Below are positions 6,125 to 10,233 of a stretch of DNA of 10,233 nt, in pieces. The stretch's first letter is position 1, and each line of letters opens with the position of its first letter. The position numbers were made by a program, and so were the translations under genes. Source of the stretch: WHSP01 sp964424945 (GTDB lineage: Bacteria > Gemmatimonadota > Gemmatimonadetes > Longimicrobiales > Longimicrobiaceae); NCBI GenBank assembly GCA_964424945.1, contig CAYRLB010000090.1, positions 1-10,233 of the forward strand, read 5' to 3'. Below the pieces are notes generated by a model. That model searched no databases, was not told the origin of the DNA, and worked only from the letters and a program-made list of their open reading frames with translations.

Positions 6125-7135
6125 ATGAAACAGAAGATCCTTCTCGGGGCTGTAGCATCGCTGGTGCTGTATGGCTGTCCTGCTCCATTCGGCCCTTTTC
6201 CCGACCGCCCTGGTCAAGAGCCGCCGTGCACCCCTACGTACTTCGACCCGGCCGGGTTGGCGGACAACTGTGACGAGCTCGACCAGCTCGGAACGGGATT
6301 CAGATTTACTGAAGGACCTGCTGTAGACCATTTCGGGAATGTGTACTTCACCGACCAGCCGAATAACCGGATTCACTTCTGGGACTGGAAGACGGGCGAG
6401 GTCAGCCTCTTCATGGAAGGGACGGGACGTGCGAATGGTATGACGTTCGACCGGCGCGGGTATCTGCTCACTGCCTCCGACATGCATGGGGAGATTTGGA
6501 GCATCGATACGAAGACCGGCCAGCATACCGTCATTCTGGATAATTTCGAGGGGAAGCTGCTGAATGGTCCGAACGACATCTGGGAGGCTCCGAACGGCGG
6601 GCTGTACATCACGGACGCGCTCGTTTACCGCGACTGGTGGGATCAGGATGACCCGCGTCGCTCGGGTTCACAGGTCGGCGGCGGGTACGTCTATCATCTG
6701 AGCCCGGACCGTAAGAAGCTGACGCGCGTGGCGGGGATGGAGCAGGATCAGAGCGATATCGCGGGTAACATGAGGATCCAGCCGAACGGCATCGTCGGGA
6801 CGCCGGATGGCAAGACGCTGTATGTGGGTTACATCTATCCGCGGGAGATCTGGGCGTACGACATCAACAGGAATGGCACGCTCTCCAATCCGCGGAAGTT
6901 CGCGGACTCCCATTCGGACGGGATGACGATCGATTCGAAGGGGAACGTCTATGTCACCACCCGGGAAGCGGGCGTAACCGCGTTCCATCCGAGCGGCGAG
7001 CGGATCTTCAATGTTCCGACGGGTCGCTTCTGGACGGGGAACGTTGCGTTCGCCGGTCCGAACCGGAAGACGCTGTTCATCACCGCGGCTGACGGGATCT
7101 TCAGCCTCGATATGTCGGTCAAGGGCGTCAGGTAA
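6125..7135 (+). CDS. Predicted lipoprotein, SMP-30/gluconolactonase family beta-propeller
   Basis: 336 residues. The N-terminus is a lipoprotein signal, MKQKILLGAVASLVLYGC, with lipobox L-Y-G-C and lipidated Cys18, so the protein should sit on a membrane facing the periplasm. Residues about 50-330 form a six-bladed propeller of the SMP-30/gluconolactonase/LRE family (PF08450). Blade motifs include FTEGPAVDHFGNVYFTD (61-77), NGMTFDRRGYLL (104-115), LNGPNDIW (146-153), QPNGIVGTPDGKTLYVG (219-235) and SDGMTIDSKGNVYVTT (264-279). E63, N150 or N221, and D265 are candidates for the divalent-metal site. Lactone or sugar-acid hydrolysis is possible but not proven; many relatives are uncharacterised. 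The ATG at 6125 was preferred to the in-frame ATG at 5999, whose 42 extra residues would bury the signal peptide. GGAG lies 2 bases upstream, a weak site. A hairpin follows the stop. Confidence 0.9.
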   Translation: MKQKILLGAVASLVLYGCPAPFGPFPDRPGQEPPCTPTYFDPAGLADNCDELDQLGTGFRFTEGPAVDHFGNVYFTDQPNNRIHFWDWKTGEVSLFMEGTGRANGMTFDRRGYLLTASDMHGEIWSIDTKTGQHTVILDNFEGKLLNGPNDIWEAPNGGLYITDALVYRDWWDQDDPRRSGSQVGGGYVYHLSPDRKKLTRVAGMEQDQSDIAGNMRIQPNGIVGTPDGKTLYVGYIYPREIWAYDINRNGTLSNPRKFADSHSDGMTIDSKGNVYVTTREAGVTAFHPSGERIFNVPTGRFWTGNVAFAGPNRKTLFITAADGIFSLDMSVKGVR

Positions 7136-7456
7136 GCGCCTACTGAAAGCAGGGAAGATTCGGAGCGGCGTCACCCACCTTGGGCGGCGCCGCTTCGTTC
7201 GTCAGCAGGCAGGGAGGAGCGTCTTGCCGCGCGAGGGAGGCGGCTTCCTCGAAATATGGGGATGGCGCAGAACGATTGAAGTGGAAGGTGCTCAGGAATG
7301 GCTCCCCGGCGCTCCGCCCCCGTGCGCCTTCAAGGTTGCCGCTGTTCAGGCCGGATGCTATCGTGCCTGCCCGTTCCCCGGTCTGCAATTTCTTTGATTC
7401 TACGCGCGTCCGTTTTCACTGGAATCGGATCACCTGCAAGTCAAGAAGCTTCATAC
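7136..7456. other. Intergenic region before hppA
   Basis: It contains the terminator hairpin (7161-7197) and then about 260 bases without a supported gene. In-frame codons extend the hppA reading back to 7298, but that translation is arginine- and proline-rich and lacks the family N-terminus. The stretch at about 7385-7430 is AT-richer and may hold the hppA promoter, but no clear -35/-10 pair was found. Confidence 0.5.
7161..7197 (+). terminator. Rho-independent-like terminator after the SMP-30 lipoprotein gene
   Basis: A hairpin starts 25 bases after the stop. Outer arms 7161-7170 and 7188-7197 pair over 10 positions with one G-T wobble (core AGCGGCG / CGCCGCT). A symmetric 3x3 internal loop and a 4-base inner stem (CCCA/TGGG) follow. 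The 3' side is only weakly T-rich (TTCGTTCGT), so termination is likely but the type is not certain. Confidence 0.55.
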
Positions 7457-9703
7457 ATGCCTTCGATAGTTTACATCATCCCGCTGCTGGGCGTCCTGGC
7501 GCTTGTCTACACGGCGCTCCGGTCTGCATGGGTGACGCGGCAGAGTGCCGGCAATGAAACGATGGGCTTCATCGCAGGGCACATCTCGGAGGGGGCGCTG
7601 GCGTTCCTGAAGGCGGAGTACCGGATGCTGGTGGTATTCGTTGCGCTGGCATCCGCGGCGCTCGTCTACCTGGGTATGGCGGACGAGCGATCGCACCCGC
7701 TCATCGTGGGGGCGTTCCTTGTCGGTGCGCTCTTTTCGGCGCTGGCGGGCTACATCGGGATGCGGATCGCCACGAAGGCGAATGTTCGGACGGCGGACGC
7801 CGCCCGGAGCAGTCTGTCGAAGGCGCTCGCCGTCTCCTTCGCGGGCGGCTCGGTGATGGGGATGGGCGTTGCGGGGCTGGCGGTTCTCGGCCTCGGGTCG
7901 CTTTTCATCATCCTCTACGCCGTCTTCGTGCGCGGTGGTGATCCTACAGGGCCGGAGATGGAGCGGGCCCTCGAGGTGCTGACCGGCTTCTCGCTTGGGG
8001 CCGAGAGCATCGCCCTCTTCGCCCGCGTCGGTGGCGGCATCTATACGAAGGCCGCGGACGTCGGAGCGGACCTCGTCGGCAAGGTCGAGGCGGGGATTCC
8101 GGAGGACGACCCGCGCAACCCTGCGACGATCGCGGACAACGTCGGCGACAATGTCGGGGACGTCGCGGGCATGGGGGCGGATCTGTTCGGCTCCTACGTC
8201 GCGACGATTCTCGCCACGATGGTGCTCGGCCGCGAGGTCGCCGCCAGCGGTGACAACTTCGGCGGTCTCTCGCCGATCCTCCTGCCGATGTTCATCGCCG
8301 GTCTGGGCATCGTCTTCTCGCTCATCGGCATCCTTTCGGTGCGGGTGAGCGATGATGGGGACGTTCATGCGGTTCAGCGTTCGCTCAATCTTGGGAACTG
8401 GATCTCGGTGCTGCTGACCGCCGCCGCATCCTTCTTTGCCATCCGCTGGATGCTTCCGGCGGGGGAGATGCGGATCGGTCGCGAGGGATCGGAGACTTTC
8501 ACCTCGATCGACGTCTTCTGGGCGGTGCTGATCGGCCTCGTGGTCGGGGCGCTGATGAGCCTCATCACCGAGCACTACACCGCGATGGGGCGGCGGCCGG
8601 TGCAGTCGATCGTCGAGAGTTCGTCGACCGGGCATGCGACGAATGTGATCAGCGGGCTTGCCGTTGGCATGGAGTCGACCGCCCTGCCGACTATCGTGCT
8701 CGGGGCGGGCATCGTTCTTTCCTATAGCGTGGCGGGCCTCTATGGCGTGGCCATCGCCGCGGCGGGCATGATGGCGACGACCGCGATGCAGCTCGCGATC
8801 GACGCATTCGGACCGATTGCGGACAACGCGGGCGGCATCGCCGAGATGAGCGCGCTGCCGAAGGAGGTACGGCAACGGACGGATATCCTGGATGCAGTGG
8901 GCAACACCACCGCTGCGACGGGGAAGGGTTTCGCCATCGCGTCTGCTGCACTCACCTCCCTCGCTCTGCTCGCCGCCTTTATGGGCATCGCCCGGATCGA
9001 CAGCATCGACATCTCCAACGCCCAGGTGCTGGGTGGCCTGTTCGTGGGGGCGATGGTTCCCTTCCTCTTCTCGTCGCTCGCGATCAAGGCGGTCGGGTCG
9101 GCGGCGATGGCGATGGTGCAGGAGGTCCGTCGCCAGTTCCGCGAGATCCCCGGCATCATGGAAGGCACCGGGACGCCGCAGTATGATCGCTGCGTCGCCA
9201 TCTCGACCGAGGCCGCGATCCGTCAGATGATAGCACCGGGCGCGCTCGCGTTCGTGGTGCCGATTTTCTTCGGCTTCGCCTTCGGCCCCGAGGTTCTGGG
9301 CGGCGTGCTGGCGGGGACGACTGTCGCGGGTGTGCTGATGGCGATGTTCCAGTCGAACGCCGGCGGTGCCTGGGACAACGCGAAGAAGTCGTTCGAGTCG
9401 GGCGTGGAGATCGAGGGGAAGATGGTGTTCAAGGGGTCGGATGCGCATAAGGCAGCCGTCACGGGTGACACCGTGGGCGATCCGTTCAAGGACACGTCGG
9501 GACCGTCGATGAACATCCTGATCAAGCTGATGTCGATCGTTGCGCTCGTTATCGCGCCGCATATCGCGATGGAGCAGGTCGGAGTGATCGGACCGGAGGG
9601 CTTCCTCCAGTCGATCGAGTCGGTGAGCGTCGAGGCGACCCAGGCAGACGGGGTGGAAGCGCTCGGGGTGCCGCCGGTGGAGGTCGGGGAGACGGCGCCT
9701 TAG
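7457..9703 (+). CDS. hppA: Membrane-bound ion-translocating pyrophosphatase, K+-dependent type
   Basis: 748 residues with about 16 membrane helices, normal for the family. It hydrolyses PPi and pumps H+ (or Na+) outward across the inner membrane. The active-site core is intact: GGGIYTKAADVGADLVGKVE (192-211), EDDPRNPA (216-223) and IADNVGDNVGDVAGMGADLF (225-244), including K198, D201, D205, D227, D231 and D235. GNTTAATGK at 482-490 has Ala at the position that is Lys in K+-independent enzymes and Gly three residues on, so K+ dependence is predicted. D242 in helix 6 is present, but the ion-gate glutamate usually 3 or 7 residues after it is missing (G245, A249); E183, 7 residues before R190 in helix 5, probably replaces it. 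The ATG at 7457 gives the expected first helix; its ribosome site (AGAAG, 8 bases upstream) is weak. The last 35 residues are an acidic, low-complexity tail. Confidence 0.97.
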   Translation: MPSIVYIIPLLGVLALVYTALRSAWVTRQSAGNETMGFIAGHISEGALAFLKAEYRMLVVFVALASAALVYLGMADERSHPLIVGAFLVGALFSALAGYIGMRIATKANVRTADAARSSLSKALAVSFAGGSVMGMGVAGLAVLGLGSLFIILYAVFVRGGDPTGPEMERALEVLTGFSLGAESIALFARVGGGIYTKAADVGADLVGKVEAGIPEDDPRNPATIADNVGDNVGDVAGMGADLFGSYVATILATMVLGREVAASGDNFGGLSPILLPMFIAGLGIVFSLIGILSVRVSDDGDVHAVQRSLNLGNWISVLLTAAASFFAIRWMLPAGEMRIGREGSETFTSIDVFWAVLIGLVVGALMSLITEHYTAMGRRPVQSIVESSSTGHATNVISGLAVGMESTALPTIVLGAGIVLSYSVAGLYGVAIAAAGMMATTAMQLAIDAFGPIADNAGGIAEMSALPKEVRQRTDILDAVGNTTAATGKGFAIASAALTSLALLAAFMGIARIDSIDISNAQVLGGLFVGAMVPFLFSSLAIKAVGSAAMAMVQEVRRQFREIPGIMEGTGTPQYDRCVAISTEAAIRQMIAPGALAFVVPIFFGFAFGPEVLGGVLAGTTVAGVLMAMFQSNAGGAWDNAKKSFESGVEIEGKMVFKGSDAHKAAVTGDTVGDPFKDTSGPSMNILIKLMSIVALVIAPHIAMEQVGVIGPEGFLQSIESVSVEATQADGVEALGVPPVEVGETAP

Positions 9704-9710
9704 GCAAGAC

Positions 9711-9738
9711 CGTCGTCCCGGCGGAAGCCGGGACCCAG
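9711..9738 (+). repeat. REP-like palindrome, copy 1
   Basis: It starts 8 bases after the hppA stop. An 8-base perfect stem (GTCCCGGC / GCCGGGAC) closes a GGAA loop, which fits the GNRA type in plus-strand RNA. The flank ends in CCAG. It is in opposite orientation to copies 2 and 3. It could also serve as the hppA transcript end, though no T-tract follows. Confidence 0.75.
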
Positions 9739-9830
9739 GGGTTTGATTTGGGCTGTGGGGAACGATGTGAATTGTCCGGTCTGAAGAGGGGGACGAAGCG
9801 GAGCGATGTTGATGGGCCCCAACGAATGAA

Positions 9831-9870
9831 CAGCTGAGTCCCGGCTTTCGCCGGGACGACGGTTGGGGGT
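9831..9870 (-). repeat. REP-like palindrome, copy 2
   Basis: An 8-base perfect stem, GTCCCGGC (9838-9845) / GCCGGGAC (9850-9857), has loop TTTC, which reads GAAA (GNRA) on the minus strand. The flanks CAGCTG and GACGG...TGGGGGT are shared with copy 3. Confidence 0.8.
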
Positions 9871-9886
9871 CAGTGGTAACTTCCAA

Positions 9887-9926
9887 CAGCTGGGTCCCGG
9901 CTTTCGCCGGGTCGACGGGCTGGGGG
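9887..9926 (-). repeat. REP-like palindrome, copy 3
   Basis: Nearly identical to copy 2, about 56 bases further on, and in the same orientation. One stem pair is lost (T9895 opposite T9912), leaving a 6-base inner stem, CCCGGC/GCCGGG, with a GAAA loop on the minus strand. Confidence 0.78.
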
Positions 9927-9997
9927 TTGGCTGCGGGATAACGCTGTAGGCTGCAGGGCGACGGTTGGCTACGTACGGTTGTGAGTTCCTTCCATTC

Positions 9998-10022
9998 GCC
10001 GTCGGTATCTCCTGCCGACGGC
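9998..10022 (+). terminator. Hairpin just upstream of the DUF485 gene
   Basis: A perfect 8-base stem, GCCGTCGG / CCGACGGC, with a 9-base loop (TATCTCCTG) ends 24 bases before the DUF485 ATG. TTCCTACC follows, a poor T-tract. It may end read-through from hppA or be a leader structure of the next gene. Confidence 0.4.
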
Positions 10023-10046
10023 TTCCTACCCCGAACGCTGATCCAC

Positions 10047-10233
10047 ATGACGAATTCCCCCGCGCCGGGTTCTCAGTCGCCGGATGATGCGCCGACCGCA
10101 GCCGACTGGGCGAAGGTCGAGGCCGACCCTGACTTCCGTGAGCTCGTCCGCGCCAAACGCGGATTCATCTTCCCAGCCACGGTCTTCTTCATCGTCTACT
10201 ACTTTGCGCTGCCGGTGCTGGTCGGGTACTGGC
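10047..10233 (+). CDS. DUF485 family inner-membrane protein, 3' end cut by window edge
   Basis: The first 62 codons of a gene running off the window end. A polar, Pro/Ala/Asp-rich N-terminus (1-20) leads into DPDFRELVRAKRGFIFPATV (27-46) and a membrane helix FFIVYYFALPVLVG (47-60). This is the DUF485 pattern (PF04341, E. coli YjcH). Members are small proteins of about 100 residues with two helices, usually encoded directly before a sodium/solute symporter such as the acetate permease ActP. That gene would lie beyond the window. No Shine-Dalgarno precedes the ATG, and no better in-frame start exists nearby. Family assignment is good despite truncation; the link with a permease is inference. 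Confidence 0.85.
   Translation, partial: MTNSPAPGSQSPDDAPTAADWAKVEADPDFRELVRAKRGFIFPATVFFIVYYFALPVLVGYW

Larger units (their letters stand above)
9704..10046. other. Intergenic region with REP-like palindromes between hppA and the DUF485 gene
   Basis: No gene is supported here. The region carries three copies of a GC-rich palindromic repeat and one unrelated hairpin just before the DUF485 gene, each listed separately. Open frames through the palindromes on the minus strand give the PAKAGTQ / RRKPG peptides often produced by misreading such repeats. Confidence 0.7.

Noticed and set aside
5604..6526. Minus-strand open frames between the regulator and the lipoprotein gene
   Set aside because: No recognisable motif, no ribosome site, and part overlaps the well-supported lipoprotein gene.
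7298..7456. N-terminal extension of hppA from an upstream ATG
   Set aside because: The 53 extra residues are low-quality sequence and precede the normal first helix beginning at 7457.
9711..9926. CRISPR-like interpretation of the repeated palindromes
   Set aside because: Only three copies, unequal spacing, mixed orientation and no cas genes; REP-like elements fit better.
7451..10048. Very long open frame on the minus strand opposite hppA
   Set aside because: The translation is rich in Arg, His and Asp without domains and runs through the REP palindromes. hppA on the plus strand explains the constraint.

Overview
The window is GC-rich bacterial DNA with ordinary chromosomal gene content. A three-part MacAB-type exporter and a predicted lipoprotein point to a Gram-negative (two-membrane) cell. 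The glycine-rich adaptor tail, the TipAS regulator and the K+-dependent membrane pyrophosphatase together would suit Gemmatimonadota or a neighbouring phylum. That is an impression only; no marker gene is present. No rRNA, tRNA, CRISPR array, transposase or phage gene was seen.

Left part, minus strand (1-3264): an operon read right to left encodes a periplasmic adaptor (HlyD/MacA type), a LolD/MacB-type ATPase and a MacB-type FtsX-fold permease. The permease begins at a TTG that overlaps the ATPase stop and is cut by the window start. The adaptor carries an unusual Gly/Pro/Ala/Met-rich insert and a glycine-rich tail. A gene-free stretch upstream (3265-3652) should hold the operon promoter, and a hairpin there may end the neighbouring transcript.

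Middle, minus strand (3653-5607): a MerR-family regulator with a TipAS-like ligand domain lies 101 bases upstream of an AKR13-like aldo/keto reductase, with no clear terminator between them. In front of the regulator is a good match to a MerR-type promoter: -35 TTGACC, a 19-base spacer containing the palindrome CTCAC-GGT-GTGAG, and -10 TACCCT. This suggests an autoregulated unit induced by a small molecule.

Right part, plus strand (5683-10233): after a gene-free stretch with one good sigma70-like promoter comes a predicted lipoprotein with an SMP-30/gluconolactonase beta-propeller, closed by a strong hairpin. Then comes hppA, a membrane-bound ion-pumping pyrophosphatase. Its residues indicate K+ dependence, and its gate glutamate appears moved from helix 6 to helix 5. 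Downstream lie three REP-like palindromes and a hairpin, then the first 62 codons of a DUF485 membrane protein, a family often found beside acetate/solute permeases of the ActP type.

The genes are mostly well-known families. The most interesting points are the MerR operator, the adaptor insert, the pyrophosphatase gate residues, the REP cluster and the pyrophosphatase-DUF485 neighbourhood. I see no convincing evidence for an undescribed multi-gene system.
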